Assembly: GCF_017654505.1 (NCBI RefSeq)
Contig: NC_054571.1
Span: forward strand, 1,279,376-1,343,375
Direction: 5' to 3'
DNA length: 64,000 nt
From: Polyodon spathula
Taxonomy: Eukaryota; Chordata; Actinopteri; Acipenseriformes; Polyodontidae
How positions within the stretch are numbered: the first letter of the stretch is position 1; each line of letters starts with the position of its first letter. Positions 11,215 through 19,550 of this stretch are shown here, piece by piece. The notes beneath the pieces are model-generated. The model ran no database searches, had not been told where the DNA came from, and was given only the letters and a program-made list of their open reading frames with translations. The position numbers were made by a program, and so were the translations under genes.

Positions 11215-14200
11215 CAGGTTAAAAAATCAGTTTGCTTGCTAGCTAGCAACATGCTAAGTGCTAACAGTGTTTTGTGGAACTGGCTAACTGGTTTCTTGCG
11301 CTTGCCAGTTACCGCTACCATGAGAGACCTACGGAAGAAAGACAAGCTGGAGCAGGCGGCCGGCGAGGTGCTCAACAAGACCCTGAGCATCCAGAGGCTG
11401 GACGTGTGCAGCGACGAGTCGGTGGCAGAGTGCCTGAGCAACATGAAGGACGGGAGAGTGGACGTGCTGGGTGAGACAACAGCAGCTCATCCATTCTACA
11501 AGCTTCCCATAGTCAAAGCACAGCAAAGAGCAATACAGCACAGAAAGCACAGAGAGGTCTGGTAAAGCAGTAAAGCACAGAGAGGTCTGGTAAAGCATAG
11601 GGAAGCATTGTAAAGCACAGAGAGGTCTGGTAAAGCATAGGGAAGCATTGTAAAGCACAGAGAGGTCTGGTAAAGCATAGGGAAGCATTGTAAAGCACAG
11701 ATTGGTCTGATAAAGCATAGGGAAGCATTGTAAAGCACAGAGAGGTATGGTAAAGCATAAGGAAGCACTGTAAAGCACAGAGAGGTCTGGTAAAGCATAG
11801 GAAAGCATTATAAAGCACAGAGAGGTATGGTAAAGCATAGGAAGGCATTGTAAAGCACAGAGAGGTATGGTAGAGCATAGGGAAGCATTGTAAAGCACAG
11901 AGAGATCTGGTAAAGCAAAGGGAAGCATTGTAAAGCACAGAGAGATCTGGTAAAGCATATAAAAAAAAAACTTGCAAGCTAACCCTTATAAAGGTTTCCC
12001 CACAGTAAAATTGCAGCAAAGCACAGTGAAAGCACGGTAAAGCATAGGGAAGCATGGTAAAGGTTCTGAGTCCCAGCAGAGCTTTATGAATGACAGGCAG
12101 CCCACATTTCTTCTCTAAGTGTGCATGCCAAGAGGCAATATAGAGAGGGGAATGTGTGTCAGATGTACAATTACTAAGTAAATGATAAAATCATGCCAGC
12201 ACAGAATTAGACTAGTCCTGTAGAAGAATGAATGTGAAGTGTCACAGAGGGTGTTTGCTATGCATAGGGAAACCGTTTTCCTATTTCGAGCTGGGAAATA
12301 TATACCACAGCGCCATCTCCTGTTCATTAACTACATGGACACCCCACGTTAAGCAAACCAGCAGTTATTTAGAGGAACAATTCATTTGAAACTTTAGTAG
12401 AAAAAATCATTACAAAAACGTATTTCTACACATTTGACCGAAAGAGGCTAAGGCAACTTCACAATGTCTTTTTTGTGCTTCATTCTGGAAATGTAATTTA
12501 CATGCTGTTCCTTCAGATGGTGCATACTGCCACCCGGTGTTCAAACATCAAACTACAACCTGTTCAATACACAAAGGGTCATATTCATGAAGCACTTACC
12601 AATTATGCACCACATTTTTTGTAAACTGAAACACCAAACTGCTATTGTTATACAACCACGGTGCATTAATGACCTTTTAAAACAGCCCCATGTGCTTTTG
12701 ATTTGAAAAATCAACGGTGCTTTTCAAATGCTTTGTGAATGTCCCAAAAGCTTTGCCACTCCCCTACTCAAGTGCACAAACTTGTAAGTTATTTAAACAC
12801 GGTTTTATATTCATTACGAAGTCTTATACAAGTCTGCCATCGTATTGGAATAGCAAAGTGTAATAAAGCACATTGAGAGCATGGTAAAGCACAGGTAAGC
12901 ATGGCTAGTCACTTAAGGTAAAGAAGGAATTGAGCTCCTGTAGTTCAAATGGTTTCTTCTTAAAATACATCTGAGACTCAAGTATCACGAGGAGGAAACC
13001 GACCATTTGGACTACCAGCCTGTCAGTACATTGCAAACCCTGTTTCGTGCACCTCCTTGCAAAAATAAGAAAGTTAGCATTTTTATTTGTGGGACACACA
13101 CACATGTCCCTTGTGCCTCAAAGGGTTAAGCACAGAGAGGTATGGTAAAGCAAATTATAATAAAAAATATGACACACCATTGTTGACTATGATAAATGCA
13201 TAGTATAGTGAAGGAGAAAGCATGGGAAAACTACTGTGCAAAATACAGTGGTAAACTTGTATAAGGGTTAAGACAAGTGCTATTCTATTCACACTGCATC
13301 TCTGCTATTAATACAGTGCTATTCTATTCACACTGCATCTCAGCTATTAATACAGGGCTATTCTATTCACACTGCATCTCTGCTATTAATACAGGGCTAT
13401 TCTATTCACACTGCATCTCTGCTATTAATACAGTGCTATTCTATTCACACTGCATCTCTGCTATTAATACAGTGCTATTCTATTCACACTGCATCTCTGC
13501 TATTAATACAGTGCTATTCTAGTCACACTGCATCTCTGCTATTAATGCAGGGCTATTCTATTCACACTGCATCTCAGCTGTTGTGAACCTGCACATTTAT
13601 TGTGGTAAACTCTTATAAAAGGTGGTGCTGCACTCTGACTTCGTTTTCTGAAATTCTGCAATGAACAGAGCATTACTGGAAGTGCACGCTCCCTTGTCTT
13701 GTCCGCAGTAAACAACGCTGGGGTGGGCCAGATCGGGCCCATCGAGAGCTTGAGCATGCAAGACATGCAGAAGGTGTTCGAGACAAACTTTTTCGGGGCG
13801 GTGCGGATGATAAAAGCCGTGGTGCCGGAGATGAAGAAAAGGAAGAGCGGGCGCATCATCACGATGAGCAGCGTGATGGGGCTGCAAGGTAAGGACTGGA
13901 GACGTCACATCGCTCCCAGTGGAATGCAGGGACATTTGAGAACATTCTTTGGACAATGATGAATGTGATCTAAATGATTCAAATGACATTTCAAATCCAT
14001 AAAAGATAAGGAAAACAACAACACTGGTTCATTTAAAATAGAATTTACCCCTTGAATTCAGAACCCATCAGTGAATGAAGTGTACGGCTCTGGCCACAAG
14101 TTTTGCATCACCCTATAGAATGAACTCATTGTGCTTCATAAAGCTGAATAATGTTACGTGAACAGGCACAGGCACTTCCTCTGGGGTTTTTTGCTCATTA

Positions 14201-14932
14201 AATGTGTTAAACTTTTTAAAACATAAATTAGCTGCATTTTGCTTGCCCTTTCTTACACCTAAGACTGCAGATTCTTTGCAGTATTTTCCATTGAAAGTCT
14301 TAAATGGTGCATGGCAGATCAATCAAAACCTTTATTTAGGCAACTAAGAACAAGATTCTCATTTACAAACCTGGCAAGATCCCCCACCACCACAGCAAAC
14401 AACATCACACGCAATAAACAAGGGTTTAAAAAAGCATAAATTCAACCATAAAACATACAGTCATAAGCCACATACAAATAATGACGGAGCCAGATTTCCA
14501 TAGAATCACACCTGCCGGATTACGATGGCCATTTCTCTCAGGTGTTGTCTTCAATGACGTCTACGCGGCCTCCAAGTTCGCAGTGGAAGGGTTCTGTGAA
14601 AGCCTTGCTGTCCAGCTGCTGAAGTTCAATGTGAAGTAAGTAAAGGATGATCTAGCTGGAGAGAATTGCTGGATATCAGCCTTTGATTGAATTTAAAAGC
14701 ATGCTTTCTCCAGTGCATGAAAAATTGCTTCTCGAAAGACTGAAATAAGAGGGGGAAGCATAAGAGTGTTGCACGGCACAACCCTAATATGCTTCCCCAC
14801 CTCAGTCAAGGGGAGCCTTTTTCAAAACAATTTTTGCTGGAATAATAACATCAATAGAACAAACAAGCATAAACAGTTAATAGACAGGATGCTATATATA
14901 TATATAAATAGGTATATATATATATATAGAAT

Positions 14933-15015
<83 letters not shown>

Positions 15016-16730
15016 GCTAGATATTATGACATGTATGTATCCATGAACAACTGATGTGTAAATATGTATAAACGCCATACTATATCAATGTATGTATATT
15101 AAAATAATTGTGTACATACCTATAGAACTGTATCTAACTTTCTCAGCTCATTTTAAAAAGGTACCTTCAAGAATCCTTGCCTGCTATGTTAGTTAGTATT
15201 ACACAAGCTGGCTTGCTGAATGTCCTCCTCTCCGCAGCGTGTCTCTGATCGAGCCGGGCCCTGTGAACACAGAGTTTGAGATGAAGCTGATGGAGGAGGT
15301 TGGGAAGTCCCAGTTTCCGGGTGCCGACGCAGAAACTGTCCGCTACTTCAAGGAGGTCTACCTGCCTGCTTCCCATGAGATATTCACCACCATGGGTCAG
15401 AGCCCTGACGCCGTCGCCAAAGTGAGAGACGCTGTTTGAACCCGCTGAGCTTTTCAATACGGGATCGTGAACTCAGCCGTGGGTTAGGGGCTCAGTGACC
15501 AGGAACGCATCGGCGTCAAACCAGAGCTCGAAGAGATTGCATTAGAAATAGGACGTAAATAAGGAAGTAGATAAGGAACTTTGATATAGCAAGCAGGTTT
15601 CCACAGGTAGAGGAAGCTGGCCTGCTTTCTGTTTAATGAAGGTGAATTATACTTCCATCTGGTGCACAACCAAGTAACAGCATCTGGAAGTAAACGTGCT
15701 TTTCAACCCTGGTCCTCAACTACCCCACTAGTCCAGGTTTTTCTTTCAATCAGTTCTCTTTCTTTTTATTCACAGACACAGACAGCAGTGCAGCTGCACT
15801 GTAGCCACGCACTCTTAAAGTGCACATGAAAATAAAGCATGCTTAAATAGTCACAAAACTGTCGTAGATCACTGAACATCCCGCCCAGTCTAGTGGAAAG
15901 CTACTCAGTGAAATAGCAGTGAGTTTTCTATTGTAACGATTTGAGTGTCACCAGTATATTTAGATCCCCTGTTAGTTACTGGATTGGACTCTATTCTGTT
16001 CTTTACACCATTGCACACTTATTTCAGAAATATTAAAACACATCCAATAAAGCTTCCACAAATAAACAACTCAGGAATTGAATACCAGGGTTTGTTAGGT
16101 CTTACAGGGTATATAAGGACCTTTTTATTGTATTGTATTACATGTTCCCATGTGTTGCTAAGGTGTGTGTGTTGTTTGAATTATTATTTTTGTATTATTG
16201 CTTTCTGGCTGTTTCTATAATAGCTCCAAGATGGCCTCTCGTATATTTCTAAGAACTACATTTCCCATCATTCCTCCTTCTCACTGGTAAATCCAGTAGG
16301 AGGATGATGGGAAATGTAGTTTGAGTGGTGCACGCAGGTTCATGTGAAGCCATCTTGGAGGCAGTGGAATGCATTAGTCTTTGGTGGTTTTAACCTTTAA
16401 AAAAAAAAGCATGCCCTTGTGATTGTTTGGGGGGGGTTGATAATCTAGCCCTTGATGAGCACTGCAAGACCTGATCGTTCATTTTCTTCTTTTTCCTGCA
16501 AGGCAACGATGAAGGTGATTGGGATGAGGCAGCCGAGGCTGCGCTACCAGACCAACGCGCTGTACACGCCTCTGGTGGCTCTGAAGTACGCGGACGAGTC
16601 AGGGAGCCTGTCAGTGCGCACCTTCTACAACCTGCTCTTCAACCTCGGACCCCTGTTCCACCTCAGCATGAACCTGCTCAAGTGCGTCACCTGCAACTGT
16701 TTCAGGAGGAGGACGGTGTCTTCCAGCTGA
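4272..16730 (+). CDS. rdh8: rdh8: photoreceptor all-trans-retinol dehydrogenase, six coding exons
   Basis: Coding exons are 4272-4377, 11309-11470, 13709-13888, 14542-14635, 15238-15421 and 16503-16730; together 954 nt, 317 residues plus stop. The product is a short-chain dehydrogenase/reductase. Seen in the join: cofactor motif TGCSSGIG at residues 12-19, NNAG at 91-94, catalytic Ser about 144 in MSSVMG, active-site YAASK at 157-161, and PGPV at 187-190. The C-terminal third has a hydrophobic stretch (about 283-301), then Cys 303, 306 and 308 followed by an Arg-rich tail. Family knowledge: RDH8 reduces all-trans-retinal to all-trans-retinol with NADPH in photoreceptor outer segments during the visual cycle. 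The motif order, length near 310-320 and Cys-rich tail fit RDH8 better than the 17-beta-HSD type 1 relatives. Which fish paralog (8a, 8b or an unduplicated gene) cannot be told here. The reading frame is intact. The human protein's C-terminal VxPx-type ending is not seen; this one ends TVSSS. Confidence 0.93.
4807..4943. mobile_element. hAT-like MITE, CAGGGAT family
   Basis: Starts CAGGGATGAAAACAAGGCTC and ends TTATTCCCATCCCTG, giving imperfect terminal inverted repeats. Similar elements lie at 10826-10995 and 19405-19550. No clear target duplication is seen. The hAT assignment rests on the CAGGG...CCCTG ends. Confidence 0.55.
5737..5807 (+). repeat. (GA)n microsatellite
   Basis: About 35 perfect GA units in rdh8 intron 1. 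It pairs in orientation with the TC tract at 6045-6111. Confidence 0.98.
6045..6111 (+). repeat. (TC)n microsatellite
   Basis: About 33 TC units with one G interruption near 6101, in intron 1. It is the reverse complement of the GA tract 237 bases upstream. Confidence 0.98.
6734..6782 (+). mobile_element. Tc1-like MITE terminal fragment
   Basis: Only the end is present: CAGCTATGGCCAAACGTTTT, then AATCACCCCATAGAATGAAC. The body is missing or unrecognisable. Confidence 0.6.
7629..7990 (+). repeat. 29-bp minisatellite in rdh8 intron 1
   Basis: About twelve units of GTGCTGAAACAGTTCTAAAG plus GAAGTCAGA. Three units are shortened or lengthened by duplication of AAGTCAGA-type ends (near 7769, 7896 and 7960). 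Confidence 0.95.
9696..10055 (+). mobile_element. Tc1-like MITE copy
   Basis: Starts CAGCTATAGCCAAACGTTTT and ends near AAATTCTAGGTGATGCAAAA. It includes GAAACTTGCTGAATAATG, the TGGCTTCCGTTAGACTT block and TGTTAAATAAAAAAT. A roughly 55-base extra segment lies near 9830-9885 relative to other copies. Confidence 0.8.
10276..10326 (+). repeat. (GT)n microsatellite
   Basis: About 25 GT units in rdh8 intron 1. Confidence 0.97.
10826..10995. mobile_element. hAT-like MITE, CAGGGAT family
   Basis: Terminal inverted repeats CAGGGATAGAAATAAGACTC and GGACTCATATTGACATCCCTG-type end, with GCATAGCGG and GCTGTGCAATA as inner inverted words. The body shares ATTAAAACCTGGAAAGGGTG with the other copies. Confidence 0.6.
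11009..11070. repeat. interspersed repeat with GGTACACCAGAGTGTAAC
   Basis: AGCTGGTACACCAGAGTGTA, then ACCGTTAACC and GTCCCTCCTGCAAC. The same words recur at 28349-28415 and, reversed, at 42290-42395. Confidence 0.6.
11136..11213 (+). repeat. (TA)n microsatellite just upstream of exon 2
   Basis: About 39 TA units ending 95 bases before the exon 2 acceptor, in the zone where a branch point could lie nearby. Confidence 0.97.
11309..11470 (+). CDS. rdh8: rdh8 coding exon 2
   Basis: The acceptor is cttgccag; TT completes the split Val codon 36. It encodes [15 protein letters not shown] onward and ends in VDVL plus one base of Val 90. The ATMRD and LDVCSDESV segments are typical of RDH8 and the related 17-beta-HSD1 group. 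The donor is gtgaga at 11471. The pyrimidine tract before the acceptor is weak, with a long TA repeat just upstream. Confidence 0.92.
11540..11958 (+). repeat. 40-bp minisatellite at the start of rdh8 intron 2
   Basis: About ten units of the pattern AAGCACAGAGAGGTCTGGTA followed by AAGCATAGGGAAGCATTGTA. The unit is a segment of the dispersed CCTTATAA-ended repeat, whose remaining part follows at 11975-12065. Confidence 0.93.
12848..13270 (+). repeat. CCTTATAA-ended repeat, split by an insertion
   Basis: The left part (12848-12912) has AGCAAAGTGTAATAAAGCAC and CATGGTAAAGCACAG. The right part (13130-13270) has GCACAGAGAGGTATGGTAAA and ends GGTAAACTTGTATAAGGG. The two parts are contiguous once the insertion is removed. 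Confidence 0.75.
12913..13129. mobile_element. piggyBac-like MITE with TTAA target duplication
   Basis: Flanked by TTAA at 12913-12916 and 13126-13129. The right end reads GTGCCTCAAAGGG-TTAA, that is TTAA-CCCTTTGAGGCAC on the other strand, the usual piggyBac MITE form. A related copy is at 60271-60435. Length about 209 bases without target sites. Confidence 0.75.
13278..13579 (+). repeat. 39-bp minisatellite upstream of rdh8 exon 3
   Basis: Nearly eight units of TGCTATTCTATTCACACTGC plus ATCTCTGCTATTAATACAG, with few substitutions. The period is a multiple of three, so it reads as a repeated 13-residue peptide by chance; it is intronic. Confidence 0.96.
13709..13888 (+). CDS. rdh8: rdh8 coding exon 3
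   Basis: The acceptor is tgtccgcag; TA completes Val 90 and the exon continues [15 protein letters not shown]. It includes the NNAG structural motif, the [14 protein letters not shown] segment and the catalytic serine in [10 protein letters not shown]. The donor is gtaagg at 13889, phase 1. Locally GC-rich compared with the flanking introns, as expected for coding sequence. Confidence 0.94.
13889..14541 (+). other. rdh8: rdh8 intron 3
   Basis: A 653-base phase-1 intron ending in ttctctcag. It contains the 5' end of a Tc1-like MITE (14084-14165). Otherwise I see no structure in it. Confidence 0.85.
14084..14165 (+). mobile_element. Tc1-like MITE, truncated
   Basis: CGGCTCTGGCCACAAGTTTT, GCATCACCCTATAGAATGAA, then GCTGAATAATGTTACGTGAA. 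The rest is absent. Confidence 0.65.
14542..14635 (+). CDS. rdh8: rdh8 coding exon 4 (active-site exon)
   Basis: Completes Gly 150 and encodes [20 protein letters not shown] and on to FNV. It holds the Tyr 157 / Lys 161 pair of the short-chain dehydrogenase active site. It ends on AA of Asn 181; the donor is gtaagt at 14636, phase 2. Confidence 0.94.
14636..15237 (+). other. rdh8: rdh8 intron 4
   Basis: A 602-base phase-2 intron from gtaagt to ctccgcag. Its middle is a TA microsatellite (14893-15011). No other feature is seen. Confidence 0.85.
14893..15011 (+). repeat. (TA)n microsatellite in intron 4
   Basis: Interrupted TA tract, about 119 bases. Confidence 0.97.
15238..15421 (+). CDS. 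rdh8: rdh8 coding exon 5
   Basis: C completes Asn 181, then [17 protein letters not shown]. The PGPV segment follows the active site as in other classical SDRs and contributes to cofactor and substrate binding. The [14 protein letters not shown] segment is typical of RDH8-type proteins. It ends on a whole codon (Lys 242); the donor is gtgaga at 15422. Confidence 0.93.
15422..16502 (+). other. rdh8: rdh8 intron 5
   Basis: A 1.08 kb phase-0 intron ending in tttttcctgcaag. It contains a repeat fragment around 16083-16222 that shares a short segment with 18270-18310, and the inverted repeat at 16224-16360. Bases 15430-16080 show nothing I can assign. Confidence 0.85.
16224..16360. repeat. inverted repeat with CTCCAAGATGGC ends (MITE-like)
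   Basis: Outer arms CTCCAAGATGGC (16224-16235) and GCCATCTTGGAG (16349-16360) match perfectly. Inner arms AACTACATTTCCCATCAT (from 16254) and its complement (to 16321) match with one extra base. The ends resemble the YY1 core AAGATGGC and the inner arms resemble the ZNF143/Staf-type ACTACAATTCCCA motif. Probably a small transposon relic. Confidence 0.7.
16503..16730 (+). CDS. rdh8: rdh8 coding exon 6 and stop
   Basis: Encodes residues 243-317 and the TGA at 16728-16730. It contains [20 protein letters not shown], which aligns in style with the RDH8 C-terminal region, then a hydrophobic stretch and the Cys cluster KCVTCNCF with RRR. Family knowledge: these cysteines are candidate lipid-attachment sites that help hold the enzyme on membranes. 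The last residues are TVSSS. Confidence 0.92.
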   Translation, partial: ATMKVIGMRQPRLRYQTNALYTPLVALKYADESGSLSVRTFYNLLFNLGPLFHLSMNLLKCVTCNCFRRRTVSSS

Positions 16731-16900
16731 GAGTGGAGCCCCTTAGTCAAGGAGAGGCTGCGGTGGCGGCCCCAGCCTCCAGAGGGCGCTGCCCAGACGA
16801 CTGGAGAACAAAGGCCAGTCCTTATCAACCCATAAGCCCGCCTCAAGTTTCGCTGCATCCAATTAGTGTGGCGGGCAAACGCTATAGAATTAACGAATTT

Positions 16901-16906
16901 AATAAA
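16901..16906 (+). terminator. candidate rdh8 poly(A) signal AATAAA (first)
   Basis: First canonical AATAAA after the stop, about 170 bases downstream. It lies inside a Tc1-like MITE copy, at a place where other copies read CATAAA, so one base change created it. A second AATAAA is at 17103-17108 in the same MITE. Use of either is inferred. Confidence 0.4.
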
Positions 16907-17102
16907 GTCGAATGAAACCTGCTAAATAAGGTTAACATATTGAATTGCATACCGCTTTGTAGTTTTCCCATACACTTAACAGAAAAACTGACAGTCGAAA
17001 AATGGGACCTTTTTAAATCTATCACGAAACACTACTGTTATGGCTGCCGGACGGTAGACTTTTGTGATGTCGTTTTGTAGTTTATTTGATTACATGATGT
17101 TA

Positions 17103-17108
17103 AATAAA
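17103..17108 (+). terminator. candidate rdh8 poly(A) signal AATAAA (second)
   Basis: Canonical hexamer within the MITE segment TTAAATAAAAGATC, which recurs in other copies read in this orientation. It would give a 3' UTR of about 390 bases. Inferred only. Confidence 0.35.
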
Positions 17109-17120
17109 AGATCGATTCAA

Positions 17121-19404
17121 AGCAATGTAACAAAGGCCCACGCTCATAAGAAAAACAAATCAAAAAAGTCATTTTCATTATTTATTCTTCATTATTTATT
17201 CTTCATTAAAAGTTCTAATCCATAAGGAAAATCACAAACATGTTTCAGCCAAAAAAGCCTTCATCGGTGTGTTTATACAACTTCAATACCTTGATTTAAA
17301 TACACTGAGTTTAACAGGTAATTACATTGAAGTAAAGTGTTAGTTCCTGGGCACAAAACACAAATCACCAATTGATTTGCCACACCTCGTGTGTGTGAGC
17401 AGTTGAGACAGCATTACAAACACAAATCAAATGCTGGACAAGCCATTTCAGTACGGACAAAAGTTTTGCAACCCCTAGAATGTTAGGACTGAGATACCAT
17501 TTAAAAAAAAAAGCCAGATTAACATAATTTAGATCTTTTATTTGCAATCAAAGAAGCTGCAAAGGGGTGTGTAATTCAATATGGTAAATAATTATTCGGC
17601 AGGTTTCATTCGACTTTGAGAAGCAAACTTAGTTCATTCTATAGGGTGATGCAAAACTTCTGGCCAGAGCTGCAAGGACGATTCGCTAATCCAGACACGG
17701 TCATGTTTCAGGATGTTGAATCGGTGTAAATCTGCAGCACCTGAAAACAAAGCTACACTATGAAAGCTGCTAAACAAGTTATTGGAGACAAAGGGACTGC
17801 CTAACTATTACCCCCCCAGCAAGATCCGTGGGGGGGGGTTTAGGTACCTGTAATTATCCAAGTCGCGGGAAACGCACCGCCAAAATGAGTCTCCCTCCCT
17901 CGCAATTAACTTCCCGTTACAGTAAGTGGAAAAGTATTCTAGATAACATCTCACGGAGTCCCACGGCGTGTTTTTATGTCTACTCGCATGTTCAATGATT
18001 TGTAGGAATCCGCCTGAAGCTAAAAATGACATTCGTTACGCGGACCTTAGAAAGACAAATAAACCGGCATGCTTTGACACTTTTTTTTTCCATGCACTTT
18101 TCCTTATTTGTACTTTGGTTGCAAAGCGTGTCTGTGAACGAATTCATATATAATATAAAATGACATGTATATTTTTTTTCGGTTGGAACTCACTGTGTGT
18201 ACATTAGTATGGAATTGTTATTACTGGAAACACACTGACCGCTTTGTAAATACCCTAAGAGGTACTTTCTATTTGACTGTGTTACATATTCCCTTGTGTT
18301 GCTACAACTGTTTACGTGAGGTATATGTATTCCCTGGTCACCAGAGGGCAGTACAGAGCCTCCGTTGTATTTTCCACCCTGCTCAGTTTGGCCCAGCTCT
18401 TATTAGGACCTGCAGATTCTTCCACCCTTCTGTACATTCAAGTGCTGAAGACTATTACAAGCGCAGTGTCTTCATAGTGAAAGGCATGGTGTCCTTTTAT
18501 CTTTCAGTGACACAGCCTCTTATAACATAATGCAATCCGCAGCGTTTTATATGACAGGAGAATCTAGTCTGTTAGATTTTCTCTCCAGGGGGCATTTCAG
18601 ATCTGTACCAAGTTTGCATGCTCTTCACAAGTATGTCCTGGGTCAGCATATACTTAGAAACTAAAATCACAAACCTGCTCAAAATAATTAATCTACAAAG
18701 CTGCAATGGGCTGATGAGTATGAGTATTTAAGCACATTCCACCATCAAGTATTTTGCTTTCTAAAAACAGAACTCGGTCTAATTGATAGCACAGCACACG
18801 GGGTGAAATGTAACAAAGGTTTATCGTATATATTTGAAAAGCAGCCCGATATCCACGGTCACACTTGACATAACCGGCGATTTTGCAACAGAGATTTTAA
18901 AAGTAAGGTCAGTTTGGGGTCAGATGTCAGATCAGAGAGAGCATTCAGTGCACCGTGAGAAGATATATTTTTAGCAGCCAGTAACGTCAGCACTATACAT
19001 CAATTCTTTTTTTTTCTAAAAATAATGCCAAACTATTTTTTTTTGGGGGGGGGGGCAGTTACTTTAACAGCTCCTACTTTTACATGCATACATCCATGAG
19101 TTTCAGAAGAGTTTACAGTCGGTCAATCGTTTGCACTTCTTTTAAAAACTACAGGTCCTTATTCAACAGCACCATTTCTATAAAGGGAATACAATCATTT
19201 GTGTTCAAATCTAGCGAGAAATTAATCACGCATAACAATTTACAAGTCACTGACTGCAACGAATCTGTCTCTTGCTAGTCTGAGAGCATTAACAATGTTG
19301 TGCCTAGTGATTAGACATGAGTTAGAGCAATGTTGGAGCCACAATGGTGCTTTAAACTTTAAGACAATCACCAGGTTATGATGATTGGAACATGATGTGC
19401 AAGG
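17121..19404. other. intergenic region downstream of rdh8
   Basis: No exon recognised. Includes the MITE at 17451-17673, a short repeat fragment near 18200-18330 that shares GTGTTACATATTCCC with intron 5 (about 16140) and has a looser match near 23763, and a poly(G) run at 19045-19055. Otherwise nothing assignable. Confidence 0.6.
17451..17673 (-). mobile_element. Tc1-like MITE, internally deleted
   Basis: Left end GTACGGACAAAAGTTTTGCA, right end TATAGGGTGATGCAAAACTT and CTGGCCAGAGCTGCA. The central CTGGAAGCCATAATAG block is deleted. Confidence 0.75.
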
Positions 19405-19550
19405 CAGGGATTGAAATGAAACTCATTGCATAGCAATTCCATTCCTGGTTTCACTATGAGTTTAATAAGACCCGCCTGTTACCTAGCACATATTAAAACC
19501 TGGAACTGGGTGAAACTGCTATGCAATAGGAGTCTTATTCCCATTCTTGC
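19405..19550. mobile_element. hAT-like MITE, CAGGGAT family
   Basis: CAGGGATTGAAATGAAACTC at the left and AGGAGTCTTATTCCCATTCT at the right. The middle has ATTAAAACCTGGAACTGGGTG, as in the other two copies. Confidence 0.58.

Larger units (their letters stand above)
4378..11308 (+). other. rdh8: rdh8 intron 1
   Basis: A 6.9 kb phase-1 intron, gtaagg to gccag. It contains no recognisable coding sequence. It holds two MITEs of the CAGGGAT family, GA and TC microsatellites in opposite orientation, a short Tc1-like MITE end, a 29-bp minisatellite, poly(A) near 8504-8530, a nearly complete Tc1-like MITE at 9696-10055, a GT repeat and a long TA repeat about 95 bases before exon 2. The rest (for example 7000-7500, 8000-8950, 10330-10820) shows nothing I can assign. 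Confidence 0.85.
11471..13708 (+). other. rdh8: rdh8 intron 2
   Basis: A 2.2 kb phase-1 intron. It begins with a 40-bp-period minisatellite that grew inside a copy of the CCTTATAA-ended repeat. It continues through unassigned AT-rich sequence (about 12070-12840) and a second copy of that repeat interrupted by a piggyBac-like MITE. It ends with a 39-bp minisatellite that stops 129 bases before exon 3. Confidence 0.85.
16880..17120 (+). mobile_element. Tc1-like MITE copy behind rdh8
   Basis: Begins within CTATAGAATTAACGAATTTA; continues with GTCGAATGAAACCTGCTAAA and the TGGCTGCCGGACGGTAGACT block, and ends near AAATAAAAGATCGATTC. Both terminal repeats are lost. Supplies both candidate poly(A) signals of rdh8. 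Confidence 0.75.

Noticed and set aside
11329..12055. Long minus-strand frames rich in [15 protein letters not shown] repeats
   Set aside because: They are the 40-bp intronic minisatellite read in frames without stops; the region is intron 2 of rdh8 on the other strand.
13277..13522. Frame encoding a perfect 13-residue repeat ([11 protein letters not shown])
   Set aside because: An effect of the 39-bp minisatellite period; intronic, no start context, ends at the array edge.
16083..16225. Possible additional rdh8 exon in intron 5
   Set aside because: Shares repeat words with 18200-18330 and has no acceptor/donor pair in phase; the exon 5 to exon 6 join is already in frame.
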